Below are positions 1 through 13,302 of a DNA stretch of 64,000 nt, in pieces (position 1 is the first letter of the stretch; each line of letters opens with the position of its first letter). The translations under genes and the position numbers were made by a program. Under the pieces are notes generated by a model. The model had not been told where the DNA came from. It saw only the letters and a program-made list of their open reading frames with translations, and did not search any database. Source of the DNA: Gymnogyps californianus (lineage: Eukaryota; Chordata; Aves; Accipitriformes; Cathartidae); assembly GCF_018139145.2 (NCBI RefSeq), contig NC_059500.1, positions 36,933,437 to 36,997,436 of the forward strand, written 5' to 3'.

Positions 1-339
1 AACAGGTTTTCCACTGCTACTGGAAAGCTGCAAGAAATCTATGAGCTCCTCAAAGGGCTCAAGTTCAATAACACGCAGACTTTGGAGTTGTACCTAACCT
101 TTGGGGGGAGGAGGACGATGGCACAGAGAGAACGAAGTGTTCCAGACATCAACAGTGCCACTATTATTTATCACTTGGGACAGCATCTTCCTTACTGCTA
201 ACAAGATATACTCAAATAGCACACCCATAATCCTCACAATCTTCAGCGAGGATTTTGAAATCCAGACAATTAAAGAAGTCAACTTAAGCAGTTCATGCAC
301 ATTTACAAGTAAGACAGCTTGATTTAGCAGTTGCATCGT

Positions 340-375
340 TAAACACACACACACGCACCCTCCCCCACCCCCCCC
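340..375. repeat. CA repeat running into a C-rich tract
   Basis: A short (AC)n run passes directly into a C-rich stretch with a poly-C run. It is simple sequence in the SPIN1 intron and is the source of a spurious Gly/Pro-rich reading frame there. Confidence 0.8.
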
Positions 376-3300
376 CAAATTTCACTGCCTGATCCCCTTT
401 CAGTCACTGAAAAACAAAGGTGATGTCCAGGTAAAATGGTAGTAACACACCAGAACTGTTTCAAACTGCTTTTTCTCCCATTTATTATCAGAAGCATCTA
501 AACCAAAGTAACACTTTAAAGTAACTGCTAAAACAATTACAGATATTATTTATTAAAAAATAATAATAAAAACCCAAGCAAATGCAGTTTTTATACCTTA
601 GGAAACTAGTTTCACACTTGAAGACCATATACTACATAATGCGATAACCCTCAAAATTGCATCACTAAGTTGTACGCACTTCTATCTGTTTAACAGCAGC
701 ATGTGAAAGACCATTTCCCTAATAGGAGCGTACACTAAAGTCCAGAGATGGCACAAAAAGACTGTATGTTCCAACAGACACAAGCACCAGTAGTAAAAAT
801 ATAAGAAGTATGCTGAACAACCTCTGTCACACAGAGGAATAGCTATGGACCTGAAAGGACCTCTGTAACTATCATCTCTTCCTTGAAAAATATCACCTGA
901 CCCATGCCAAGAGAAAACATTTGTTTCAAGCAGCTAATGTGAGGTAGTCTTTGAATGGCTGCAAAAACTGTTCCTTTGAAGTAGGAAAGCCTATTATAAC
1001 CATTTCACAATAAAAATATTTATAAGTGCTGTTCAGTTCTTCTTTTCCCTACAGGAATTAAGAATTGAATTGGAAATACTAAAATTCTTCTGATGTGTGA
1101 GGATAGCTTAAGTCCTGTGTATTCTGCTTTTTTGCAAGATTAAAGGAAGAAGTAAAGCTACCACAAAATAAAAGAAACAGGAAGCTTATCTTTATATGGC
1201 AAGAAGTCAGCTCTTCAGAAGACTCTTCTGTCCCCATTTAGAATTGCCAATAGCTTGTAGAGTTTCGTTACAGAGATATTTATTTGTAAATGCATGACAT
1301 TTTAATGAGTGATACCTATGATGTCATATTGCTATGTCTTAATGAGTTAACATTTTTTGAGAGAATTTTTTTTTTTTAAATTAAGTTAACTTACACATAT
1401 ATTGCCGATCTTCTCCTTCACCTAATGATTGTGGAACATAACAAAGCAGTAACCTGGCTTATATAAATTCTCTTGGAACCTCCAGTACTATCTAAATAGC
1501 TTGAGATCGAAGCCTAATCAGCATTAGTCATTCTCTGTCATGTGCCCAGTTCAAAGCAGAAAGGCATTTAAAAAATCCCAAACATTTCAAGGGCAGTATC
1601 GTCATGCAAATCTTTCAAGAGAAAAAAAACATCTGGGTACCAAGTGTTTTGGGGTCAAGCAGTTTCATCATAAGCAGCAATGGGACTTCAAATATGTTAA
1701 TACTACTTAGAGAACAATAAAGGAGAGTTATTACTTTCTATGCAGCATGAATGTCATTGATTGAATGGGTTTAAATCCACATTCTTTACCTCCTTTTAAC
1801 TACGGAAAGACAAGTTCTAACTAGAACATTCCACGAAACTCCATATTTTAGATAACACTCAAAATACTCTCTACAACTAAACTGCCCTGAACATAAAAAT
1901 AGAAAAAATTAATACTGAACAAAAATCAAAGTAAATGGATTAGTTTTAGTCTTCTTTGTAATAAGCAGTGAAGACTCAAACTTTGATGAATCTGAGGCAG
2001 AAGAAAATATTTGTCTCAGTCACTTATATAAGAGCACAGAAACTCACGTTTTGTAATGGAAAGTGAACACAAACTCCAACTCCCAGTCAAGAACAGAATT
2101 AAGCATTTAATTGTCACGTGGTCTGTGTGTTTTTTGAGGCTCAGTTAATTCTGCTCATAACAGATCCTTACAATAGATCCTTAAAATTCAACAGCAAAAC
2201 TAGAAACCATATTTCTGAATACTTCTATTTTACTCTAGACAAAGACAGACAAAGAAAAAGGGTAAGACAAGACACACTAAAACAAATATTCTTTCAGGAT
2301 GTTGACTCCAAGGGAAGTATACATGTCATTTAACCGGGGGGGTATAAGAGGAGAGAATAGGGAGAAGGATGGGAAGCTACTGACAATGTTTTTATTATTG
2401 TCATGTAAGACAGCACCCTCCATTCAATCCATGAAAATCAGACAGGCTTTTCAAAGCACACCACCTATATCTTCACTGAATATAACCTGTGTTTACAACA
2501 AGCAGCAAAAGCTGGATACTCTTAAGTTGTATTTCAGAATCTTCTGTGGGAACAGCAGTAACCCCACAGGAATTATTCTGTATCTGGAGGCTATTTTAGA
2601 ATTACTTCCGGGGACCTAAGCAATACTTTAACATGCTTATTCACACACCTAGCATTGCCCAACCTCAACTTAAGAGTCTGGGGAAGGAACAGAGTTCTTT
2701 TAATCAAAGTAGACTAAAAGTACAGAGATAAAATGAATTCTGACTCTGCCAAAAGATTTCACTGCAGTCCTAAGCAAGTTACATCTAGGAGTAGGATCTC
2801 TTTTCTTAGTTCACAAAGACAGTACTGAAACAATTTACACTTGCTTTTAAACGGGGAAAAAAAACCTACAAAAGCTTGCATATGACTTAACGTCTCCTAG
2901 TTCTTTTCTTTACTAAGAAATTTCTTTATGTTTTTAAACCATCCAGTAAAGGCATTACAACTGTTCCCGACCATCACGCAGTTTGGTGGGATTCTGTACC
3001 CCTGGGAGACAACTGCTAGGAAGAACTCTAGAGGACCATGCCTTTCACTTACACAGCATTAAACAGGTGATCACTAGACTAAAAAAAGCCAAATATAAGT
3101 GTAAACACAAGGGTAATCATAACTTATGTTACAATAAATTATACTATACAATGTTAATTTAAAAAAAAAATCTGTATTCCCCTATATTGGAGACAGCCAT
3201 ACACTAATTAGAGAGACAGGCACACTGTCATGCATAGGAGCAGCTGGCTGATCTACTGAAACTATATCCTGGAAAGCAACTCCATACTTTGACAAACTCA

Positions 3301-4134
3301 TAGAGGCTGCAGCCATGTACTCTACTGTTCTGAAAAAATAAAGAGACTAGCTTTCCTTCTTTTTTCCATCTTCAATCCTACTCTTTATTTCTCAAGATGG
3401 AACTATGAAGTATGTTTTTCAGTAGAGATAGTTTTCAAAAGCCTAGATATTTTAATCAAACGTACCTTTTCCTTTACACGTACTTTACAGCAAATAAAAG
3501 CATTTCCTTTGTAGGCAGATAGACAGGACAGATGAAAATTGGCTTTTTCAAAGAAGCCACCACACCTGTAATGTCACTGATTGTTAAGTCTCTACAACAG
3601 GATGAAATCAAAGTCAGTTGCAAAAAGCTTTGGTAATGCATTAAATTTTACCCTATATGAATACCTGACACAACCACTAGTTTATCTATACCTCCAGATA
3701 GTTTTTTGTAGCCTGTACATGATCCTAGAATCCCATGATTTTATGATTTTACATGATTAGCAGATCAAATATAAAATTTGTAAACTATTTCCATGCTTTC
3801 ACCATATCTTTTAATCAGGAGAAAAAATGAATAATAGAAAGACTATACTAATGCTATATTAGCTACTCCCCAATGATAGCAGTTTTATAGGCAAGACTTT
3901 TAAAAACTTATTTTCCACTTGAAGTATCTAGCTGTTCCGAAACACATGTTCTGAAACACTACGTGTTCATGTAGTTTCTTGGAAGTGGCAGCCATCTTTA
4001 AAAAAGAAAGGCAATAAATGTTAAAATAACATATTTGCATCAATAATGCTGTAAAGCACAGCAAGTCCCATTTAAAAGTTACTTTTTAATGTACAAGACT
4101 TTTACAGCTGTTCTAGGAAATCCCTCACAGAACC

Positions 4135-5205
4135 TCCCTTGAAAGATCACTAGTACAACCACACTGCTGGGGGAAGGGACTTATCACTAGATCATGTTGC
4201 CCAAAGTCCCATCAAACCTGACCTTGAACACTTCCAATGATGGGGCATCCACAACTTCTTTGGGCAACCTGTTCCAGTGTTCCACCACCCTCACTGTAAA
4301 AATTTCTCCCTTATATTCAATCTAAATCTACCCTTTTTCTGTTTAAAACCATTAAGCCTTGTCCTGTCATTACAGGCCTTGGTAAAAAGCCTCTCTCCAT
4401 CTTCCTTATAAGCCCCCCTTATAAATTCAAAGGCTGCAATAAGGTCTCCCCAGAGTCTCCTCTTCTCCAGGCTGAACACCCCCAACTCTCAGCTTTTCTT
4501 CAGAGGAGAGGTGTTCCAACCCTTTGGTCACTTTCATGGCCCTCCTCTGGAGCTGCTCTAACAGGTCCATGTCTGTCTTGTGCTGGGGGCCACAGAGCCA
4601 GATGCAGTACTCCACATGGGGTCTCATGAGAGCAGAGTAGAGGGGGAGAATCATCTCCCTCGACCTGCTGGCCATGCTTCTTTTTATGCACACCAGGAGA
4701 CAATCAGCTTTCTGGGCTGGAAGCGCACATTGCCAGCTCATGTCCAGTTTTTCATCCACCAGTACCCCCAAGTCCTTCTGTGCACGGCTGCTCTCAATCC
4801 ATTCATCTCATCATCTGTATTGATATTGGGGATTGCCCCAACCCAGGTGAAGAACCTTGCACTTGGCCTTGTTGAACTTCATGTGGTTCACACAGGCCCA
4901 CTACTCAAGCCTGCTAAGGTCCCTCTGGATGACATCCTTTCCCTCTAGTGAATCAGCTGCAACTCTCAGCTTGGTGCAATCTGCAAACTTGCAGAGGGTG
5001 CAGTCAATCCCACTGTCTATGTCATTGATGAAGACACCGGTCCATTGATAAATAGCACCGGTCCCAGTACGGACCCTTGAGGGACACCACTCGTTACTGG
5101 TTTCCAGCTGGATATTGAGGTGTTGACTTTAACTCTTTAGATGCAGCCATCCAGCCAATCCATCAAACCCATAACTCTGCAATTATGTAGGTAGCAAATG
5201 TCATA
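4135..5205 (-). mobile_element. CR1 LINE fragment, 5'-truncated
   Basis: Read on the minus strand, this is the 3' third of a chicken-repeat-1 non-LTR retrotransposon: the C-terminal part of the reverse-transcriptase ORF followed by 3' UTR. Recognisable ORF2 pieces include [27 protein letters not shown] and [13 protein letters not shown] (about 4771 down to 4500). Frameshifts and stops break the frame, for example where the reading changes between the 4427-4771 and 4291-4485 stretches. The typical 3' tail of 8-mer TTCTATGA repeats is missing or eroded near 4135. CR1 copies are usually 5'-truncated and make no target-site duplication. The element is dead. Confidence 0.93.
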
Positions 5206-5281
5206 CTCACCCCCACTGTTATTGTAGTTACTAATTATTTCAAATAAAGTAGCTGTCAAGTTCAGTAATCACTTAACTAGG

Positions 5282-6253
5282 TGTGTTGGGTTTCTGTGGC
5301 CACAGTTTGTGTCGTGGGGGAGGGGCTACAGGGGTGGCTCCTGTGAGAAGCTGCTAGAAGCTTCCCCAGCTCCAAGACGGACTGGCCGCCGGCCAAGGCC
5401 GAGCCCATCAGCGAGGGCAGTAGTGCCTCTGTGATAGCATATTTAAGAAGGGGAAAAAAACCTGCACAACAACCTGCAGCTGGAGAGAGGAGTGAGAAGA
5501 TGTGAGAGGAACAACTCTGCAGACACCAAGGTCAGTGAAGAAGGAGGGGGAGGAGGTGCTCCAGGTGCCAGAGCGGAGATTCCCCTGCAGCCTGTGGTGA
5601 GACGGCAGGCTGTCCCCCTGCAGCCCATGGAGGTTAACTGTGGAGCAGACATTCCCCTGCAGCCCGTGGAGGACCCCACGCTGGAGCAGGTGGCTGGGCC
5701 CAGAAAAGGCTGTGACTCTGTGGTAAAGCCCACACTGGAGCAGTTTACGGAGGACTGCAGTGCGTGGAAAGGACTTGCTTTGGAGAAGCTGATGGAGGGC
5801 TGACCCCCGTGGGAAGGACCCCATGCTGGAGCAGGGGAAGAGTGTGGGGAGTCCTCCCCCTAAGGAGGAAGGAGAGGCAGAGACAATGTGTGATGAACTG
5901 ACCGCAACCCCCATTCCCGCCCCCCTGTGCCGCTGGGGAGGAGGAGGTAGAGGAATCCAGAGCAAAGCTGAGCCCAGGAAGAAGGAAGGGCTGGAAGGAA
6001 GGTGTGTTTTTAAGATATGGTTCTATTTCTCATTATCCTACTCTGATTTGATTGGTAACAAATTAAATTGGTTTATTTTTCCCCAAAATCAAGTCTGTTT
6101 TGCCTGTGACCATAACTGGTGAGTGATCACTCCCTGTCCTTGTCTCGACTCACGAGCCTTTTGTTGTATCTTCTCCTCCCCATCCCACTGGGAGGGAGGA
6201 TGGAGCGAGCAGCTGCATGGTGTTTTGTTGGTGGCTGAGCCTAAACCACAACA
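5282..6253 (+). mobile_element. Solo LTR, bird ERV type (TguLTR5-like)
   Basis: A 972-bp LTR starts TGTGTTGGGTTT and ends CCTAAACCACAACA, giving rough terminal inverted repeats with TG...CA ends. It is flanked by CTAGG (5277-5281) and TTAGG (6254-6258), a 5-bp target duplication with one difference. A TATA-like CATATTTAAG lies near 5439-5448, and an AATTAAA possible poly(A) signal sits at 6061-6067. Its middle has repeated CCCCTGCAGCC units and an open 103-codon frame (5492-5803). No internal retroviral sequence is attached. The family name is from memory of songbird LTRs, and the ERVL-like class is inferred from the 5-bp duplication. Confidence 0.85.
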
Positions 6254-6923
6254 TTAGGGCAAATCCTTAACATTCCCAAATAAGAAAAAAAAACCCAAAC
6301 CCAACCCAAAACATCACCATGACCACTTTAGAAGTCTAGAAAAGGTCACAAGGATCACTGACATGTAGTTAATCCCAACGCATAGAACACTGCCACAACT
6401 GCAGGACTAAAAGTCATTCTTCCCTAGCAAATAAACTTTTAACATAAAACTGGTGAAGAGATATTCTTTCTCTGTTTGTAATCAAATTCTCTTCTAAAAA
6501 GAAGAGGGAGAACTGCCACCTAACCCACCCTGTCACTTTACCTGGTTGCACTTTTGATAGCTTTCTCTCCTAGAGACACTTTAAAAAATAAAAAAGAACC
6601 CAAACAACTAACTCACTATAATCTTAATTTATATCACATTGCAAGGCCTCTCTTCCAGCCTTCAAAATCATCATTTTATAAACTCTGATGAACTCAATTA
6701 CTGCATTTGCTGTTCGTTTCAAAGGAAGAATTTGACCACATCAGTGAAACTACTGCTGTGATAAACAAGCGTTCTGTCTTTCTTGCTCAGTAGCTGCCTT
6801 TAGAAGTTCAATGCCCAATCTTCATTGCAGAGTGGGCTATGCAGTTTCCTAATGATGGCTTCCTGCTGCACTCTTTCCTAATGTGCATCTATAATAAGGA
6901 CATAAACAGAAGATCATTCCATA

Positions 6924-6936
6924 CCCCCCCCCCCCA
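6924..6936. repeat. Poly-C run
   Basis: An uninterrupted run of about 12-13 cytosines in the intron. It is length-unstable sequence and a likely assembly or polymorphism site. Confidence 0.8.
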
Positions 6937-9236
6937 AAGCAGTAAAAGCTATCTAGCCTCAGCCCACCAAATATGATCAGGAAGAGATACAACAACAGCA
7001 AGGAGGTCAGCAGCTGTCTTCCTCAATAATATAATAGCCAGAGGCTGAAAGCCGGCAACACCCAAGCCTAGGCCACAACTATGCCAAGAGTTGGGGCAGA
7101 CCAAATGCGTATGATTTATGGGTTGTATTTAAATGACAGTGATACTACATTAATTAAATGAATATAAGTTAAGGACTTCTCAGTTAAGCTTAAAAAACTT
7201 CAGAGAAAAAGATAAAGACAAATTGTAACTGTTTTATAGGGATATTAAAAAGCAAAAATGGCATCTAAGGAAATCTGTGTGTCAATTTTAATGACAATTT
7301 GGCATGGTGCCAGTTATAGGACAAACTATAATGAACAAATAATAGAAAATGTGACTCTTCAAAGTAAGGCTATGAATTCTCTCTTTTTTTAAAGAGCCAA
7401 AAGAACAAATAGGAAGCAAAATTTTCATCTCAACATATTTAAGTAAAATGCCCTATCTTAACATTTTTGGTTTTTAGAAAAAAAAAATCCAGCCACATAA
7501 TCACCCTCTAAGTTTCACATTATGACACTTCAAATCTCTGCTGTAGTTTTGCTGTTCATCACATGTCTCAGTGAAGTAGTTCGATAAAATTCTCCTAACA
7601 GTTGCCTTAAAAATCTACTGTCTGAATTTTCTGAACTTGGGCACAGTGCCCAGTTAATGCTTAGAAGTCAACAAGACTGAAGTTAAGTACCAGGTCAAAG
7701 CCTGCTCTCCTTTCTTTTCTCTTACAAATACAATTCTATGCCCACAGGGACTTGCTAGTGTCAAGAGGAAGGATGACTCATCAGTTGACAGAATGAAAAC
7801 TCACTGAAGCAAGTGTTTAAGACTTTGTACCGGGTCTCTCCTTTGAAACCATTTATTAAAAATATTTGCTGAAGTTACCTTCGAAATCAGTAGATGTTTC
7901 AAACGAGTGACAGCAAATTAACATTAATGTAAGCTAATCACAAGTAAACACAGTTTTGAAAGTTTCCAAAGGGTTTCAGAGAAATTTTCCAGTATCAGTT
8001 GCTTCAGTTCTCAATGAATTGGATGAGTATTTGAAAGCACCAGAATGGACTATTGCTCGGGTATTTTAAAACTTAACTGAGCTTTCCCAATTATAAATGA
8101 CAGTTGCTTGGTTTCTTGAGATTTTTAGAAAAGCACCAATTCACAATGGTTGGTGATAGAAAATATGCTGCATCACGTGTCTACAAAATCTTTCCCCGCA
8201 CACATCACTGACTAGTGACTTTTGCTGCAGCACAAAATAGGAAGGGCACTTCCCTCCCACGGGAAAACATGAGGTAATTTCATAACAGAAAAAAAAAAGA
8301 GTAAATATACAAAACAATTTACACTACCTAAATAAGTTCAACTAGGAAACAAACCATTGAACAGAAGAATGAACAACATTCATCTGTAACCTTCTCATTC
8401 TTAAACTGCTGGTCTGTAGAATTCCTAACTTGCAAATGATAACTTTTAGTCCCTGCCCCACACTAGTCGAGGCAGAATGCACAGCCGAAGCAGAGTCTAG
8501 CTTAATTTATACAGGACCAAGTATCAACCTACAGAACAATTCTTCATTGGTCACTTGATTTTTTGCATCGTTGCTGATAATCCTTACTACAGAGCACACA
8601 AGACTGACTCAGATTCATTAGCCTTTCAAGCTGCAAAACTTTGAATAAGCCTAACTAGTCATAAGAGGATGAACGCTTACTCATATTTTGCATTTCTGAA
8701 TAAAAAATTCTTTAAAATACTTTGACTAACCTATTTCAGTTCAGAGAGCACACACAGTAGCAACAGTATTTGCATTTTTGTAGTGTTTTCAAGAGATTCT
8801 CTTTTACAATTACTAGCTGATCAGCTTGTATAAAACCATGAAGAGTTTTACGCTAAGTTATAAATATGATGAATAAATTTCTGTTTATGTTCCAGCAGTT
8901 CTGAGATGAACAAGAGAAATTCTCCCCTTAATATGTCAATGTAATCCTACAACATTGATTTTGTTCCTTTTTAGAATTTTATGTAACTTACAGTTCTAAT
9001 AAAACTTCGATATTATACACTATATTAAACACTTATACGTAGGTCTGTACTGCTAAATTAAATTTACGTATGCCTTTTCAATTCATCAACTTCTAGAACA
9101 AAAGTAAATGTTCTTTAAAGACAGGAATGATAACACCTTCATAAAACCATTAACATATTAAAAAAAAAAAATCTATAAAGAACGAACACTTTTTACCCAC
9201 TAAAACCAAACAAAACCACCCAGAAAAACACCTCAC

Positions 9237-9288
9237 CTGCATCAGCTCTGGACCGCTGACCTGGTGATTTTCCAAATGGGGTCTTCAT
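9237..9288 (-). CDS. SPIN1: SPIN1 first coding exon (17 codons plus one base)
   Basis: Read on the minus strand, an ATG at 9288-9286 opens MKTPFGKSPGQRSRADA plus the first base of the next codon. It ends at a strong donor, CAG|GTGAGG, with the GT at 9236-9235. This is the N-terminal tail of vertebrate spindlin-1; as I recall, the chicken protein also has Ser where human SPIN1 has Thr at position 8. The start is fixed because the codon directly before the ATG in frame is TGA. The exon ends in phase 1, so the next exon must start by completing a Gly codon. These residues precede the Tudor-like repeats and are expected to be disordered and basic. SPIN2/SPIN4-type paralogues are less likely given this N-terminus; the W-linked copy cannot be excluded. 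Confidence 0.9.
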
Positions 9289-9462
9289 TCATCTGTGTTT
9301 AAGTGAGCAGCAAAGCTGCTGGACTAGGGTGAAAATCCAGTTCTCCCCAAATCCCAGGGTATCTTCTTACTCTTGGAATAAAACAGCTACTTATTAATCC
9401 ACCATTCAATCATGAATTTGTTCTTCCTCAAATGTAGAAGATGCACTTTCAATTACAGTACT
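9289..9462 (-). other. SPIN1: SPIN1 exon 2, 5' UTR part
   Basis: Exon 2 begins after a pyrimidine-rich acceptor (TTTTGTTTTTCAG, AG at 9464-9463) and has 174 nt of leader before the start codon. The leader holds several short upstream ORFs. Two ATGs around 9407-9413 open frames of eight and three codons. Another ATG at 9292-9290, four bases before the SPIN1 ATG in a different frame (ATGAATG), runs 16 codons and stops inside the coding part of the exon. Neither closely spaced ATG has a purine at -3, so leaky scanning is likely. The acceptor and donor are clear by eye; actual use is inferred from the SPIN1 identification. Confidence 0.75.
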
Positions 9463-11156
9463 CTGAAAAACAAAACAGGTAAAGTATAAGTAGTTTTATT
9501 TGAGACTTGGTTAAGATAAGGATTAACTGACCTGGTTAAGATAAAATATTTTGTTTCACTTTAATGATTGTTTTCATACTCAACAGGAAGTTCCTTCACA
9601 TTCTGTTACTCTGAACACACTCAGCAAACAGAAGGCATATAGGCAAGAATGCAGCAAAACAAATACTAGCACTGCTACTTTTCCCTCATATTCACAGGCA
9701 AGTTCCGTATCACAAAGTCAACTACATAAAGAAAGGAAAGCTTAAAAACCACTGAGCTTAGTACAGGGAAGAATGACTACTAGCTTAGAAGAAACTGTAC
9801 TACCTTCACCAGAGATAAAGCACAAATCAACTGCTTCCATTTACTGGAAACAGAACACCCACATAGCAGAAGTCTTTGCTTCACAGAAGCTAAAAAAACG
9901 TCTGTTGAAAAAATCCAACACAAGAGGTATCAAAAACATCAATTCCACTGCAATGACTACTCAAGCCACCTATCTGTTGAGTAAGTCATTGGTTCATAGA
10001 AGATCTGCAGAAGTTTTTGGAGATTCTCTACACCTAAACTCATCAGATTCCTAAAACTTTTAGTCACCACATTTGTCTAGATGAGGGAGATAAATAAGGA
10101 CAACTTTTTAAAGTCCTTTTCAGGATTTAATTACAGAAACTTGTGATCACCTGAAAATTTGAAGCATTACAGGTGAACTTATTTCAGACTAACATTTTTG
10201 GACAGGAAACATTATCCAGATTAATCCATTACTTCAGTGCTGCGCACAGCTAAGACAAGTGAGGTCAGATCATCCCTTTAGCCTCATTTCCTTAAGAAAT
10301 GTCATTGCTGCAATCATGTTCTCTAATCTGTTAATCAGTGCTGGTCTTCCCTCTTTTACTTCAGTTTTGGAACCTTCTGTCAATTTTCATACAGGTGTTA
10401 AAAACAGAGGAATGCCCCTAACTAGTGACCCAGCTGAGGGAAAAAAGTGTACCTCATGCTTGTGCCTTACTGAATAAGGGAACATACAAGGACATGCCTT
10501 GAGGTATGGTAAAACTGTTATGCAGAAAAATGCATTTACATCTAACAACACTTGTCAATTCTTCCATGAATCATACCCATTAACTTCTAGGAACATTAGA
10601 GCAACACAGAGGAACACTCCTAGGAAAAAACAGCAACAGGGAGACAAACATTCAGTAATTTGCTCTTTTTAGAAAGATCCGTACTATGTTTGGAAGACCT
10701 AACTTAGACAGTCACAGTCAGGAACTCATAAGAATTTGTGAAATTAAAGTTAAAAATTCATTTACAGGAACTTATTAGTTTTTCCACATTTCATCTCTTC
10801 CTGAAATCTACCAGTGTATACACAACAATGCCAAACAATACCAGAGCAACAACAGTCAACTTTTTAAAAGCACTTGAAGATGCAATAGGAAGCAATCATC
10901 TTGCTTAACTACTTTACTAGAACACAGCATAAGGATTGTTTTTTTCTACTAAAATAAAAAATATTTTACTATGGATTAAAATACATTAGTACAGAAACAT
11001 CACTAATTATGAAAACAAAATCTGAATGCAGAGCACTGCTGTGATATACTACCACATTTAGTCTCACAGGCACTGCATACGCATACAAGAGAGATCCAGT
11101 TTTTTCCTCCAGAACAGCTATTAGTTGAGAATCAACTGTAATCTAGTATTATTCTA

Positions 11157-11230
11157 CTTTAAAAAAAAACAACCACAAAACAAAAAAAAACCCAACAAAA
11201 ACCCAAACTCCAAAAAAACATAAACCAAAC
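11157..11230. repeat. A/C-rich low-complexity tract
   Basis: About 70 bp composed almost only of A and C, built from AAAACCC/AACAAAA-like words. Similar tracts recur on the same strand at 6271-6320, 23391-23440 and 34240-34300. In SPIN1 pre-mRNA they would read as U/G-rich. Confidence 0.8.
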
Positions 11231-13302
11231 AATGCCCTCCACACAAAACCACAAACTGTGACAATCCTTCAGATTTGGAAACTAACATACCTTTTTGCAG
11301 TAAGCCGTTGACCTGTTATTCAAGGAGCTGTAAATATTTCATAACACCTGTATGTATTATATACTCCCCCCCCTAGATTTCCAGTTCATGGCAAAAAAAT
11401 AAAGTACTATATAGATATGTTAATTTCACTGGTTAAGTAGCTATGTTTACAAAGATAACTAAAACACCACAGAAGTTGTGGTTTTCTATCAGTTAACTTT
11501 TTTTAGGGTATGTCCCCAATCATTACTATGCCACAAATTTGAAGTCATACCTCTAAAAAGGAAAATTGCTTCCTAATGCTTTTAAAGTCACAATTCATTT
11601 GCTAACACTTCAAATGAAGTGTTTCACTGTGCTCTCTGAATCTAAGGTCACAAGGCTACTGAAGTCAAAACCTGATTCAGCAGTTCAAACTGATTTTCTA
11701 GAAACCAAGTCAGTAACTGTTACTAATTCAAAACCTCACTGAAGATTTTCGCTGAAAGCGGATGAAACTTGAGTTTTTCTAAAACTAGCATTCTGGATTC
11801 AATTTACATTTCAGTTGCACACTGATAGTTCTGAAGTTATTAATAAGGAGGAATAAAACCTGATTTCCTGAAAATAAACTGATGTACTTTGAGAACATCT
11901 TGACTTTTAAAGCATATGTACCTAAGTCTCACTTACTTGATTAAAAATAAACCCAAACCCATAAAACTTATGATTCTTAAACATTATGAATGACAAAACA
12001 ACACATTTGATGCCATCACGCAAATATCTTCAACTTTTAATATGGAAAATCATCAAGAAAAAAAATTAACTCACAAAATGCAAAACCTTTTATGACAAAA
12101 TTTTATTACAAGTCTCAAAGAATGTCATGTTCCACATAACAGTAGAAAACACAAAACCAAAATATGCTTCTGACATACTCAGTAGCAATAAGCTGTACTG
12201 TTAAGGAAGAGTAGAAACTCCTTGTTTGGATGTATATAAGATGACTTATGAAACAATCAACTTTTTAGGGTAATTCTGTTGATAGCAGCAGATATAGCAA
12301 AAAACATCCCAAGTAACTTCTTTGGATCCAAAGTGACACATCCAAAACAAGTTATACTAGTCTTTACAGACTGCCAGTAACTTTCAGAAGAGAAGTGCCA
12401 CTGCCTACCAGTTAGGCACCAATTTCCCCAACACCTGACAGCACAGGTCACCAGCAGTGCAGCTGCAGGTTTCACTTAAAGACAGCCATTCTTTTGACTT
12501 ATCAGCTGCAACTACTCACCAGCCCAGGTGTTTTGCTTGTTTGTTTTTACAAACCTTCCTAGATCACAGCACACTTATTAAAAAAACAATGTGGAAATTA
12601 GATGACTACTTTGTCTGATAGTGTTCTAATTATTGCGGAGTGTTTCACAGAAGGTTAAGTGTTAGATGAAAAACGCAAGCCCTACAATTGTCAATCATAC
12701 CAGTTTTAATATGAATAATACAAACATACTATCAGAGTAGGGAGGAAGACACGATATTAAGACAGAAAAAATAAAGCTGTGTTAAAAAATTATTTTTGCA
12801 GTATAAAGGCAAAAGGAGGAAAAACCAACATGCAGACTGCAGCTTTCACTGTGAACCAGCTTAACACCCTCTATAAACTTAGTTGTTTAGAAACATTAAA
12901 ATGTTTTTATATGAGCTTTTAACTCCATGAAAATAAGTGTAACCACCTAAAATAATTCTCTAGCTTAGCTTTCAGTTAACATTCATGCTTGTTTTTCCAC
13001 CAAATTACATGCATTTCACTGCAACACACAGCACAATGCTGTTTACTGCATTCTAGTGAAAGCTTCATGACCCTACTATCCATGGAAGAAGGATGTTAGT
13101 AGCACAAAACCAGTTGTGATAATTAATGCCAATGGAACCAAAACCGCAAAGTTAAGTGCTTCATTCCTAAATAGCATGTCTAAATTTTACCATCATGAAC
13201 ACAGAAGGAAATAGTATCAGAACATTTGCTGAGGCATTACTTTAGGGGTAAAAATTTGAAAGGGGAGGGAGGGTAATAGCATGTGTTGCTTCTCTCTCTC
13301 AG

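Larger units (their letters stand above)
1..9236 (-). other. SPIN1: SPIN1 intron following exon 2 (partial)
   Basis: This stretch runs from the exon 2 donor to the window edge. It is AT-rich, with no further SPIN1 exon that I could recognise. It contains a CR1 fragment (4135-5205), a solo LTR (5282-6253), a CA/C-rich simple repeat near 340-375, a C12-13 run at 6924-6936 and short A runs. Stretches 376-4134 and 6254-9236 show nothing else I can support. Confidence 0.75.

Noticed and set aside
1..9236. Further SPIN1 exons (Tudor-like repeat 1)
   Set aside because: I searched by eye on the minus strand for the conserved region around the first Spin/Ssty repeat and did not find it. The next exon must lie beyond the window.
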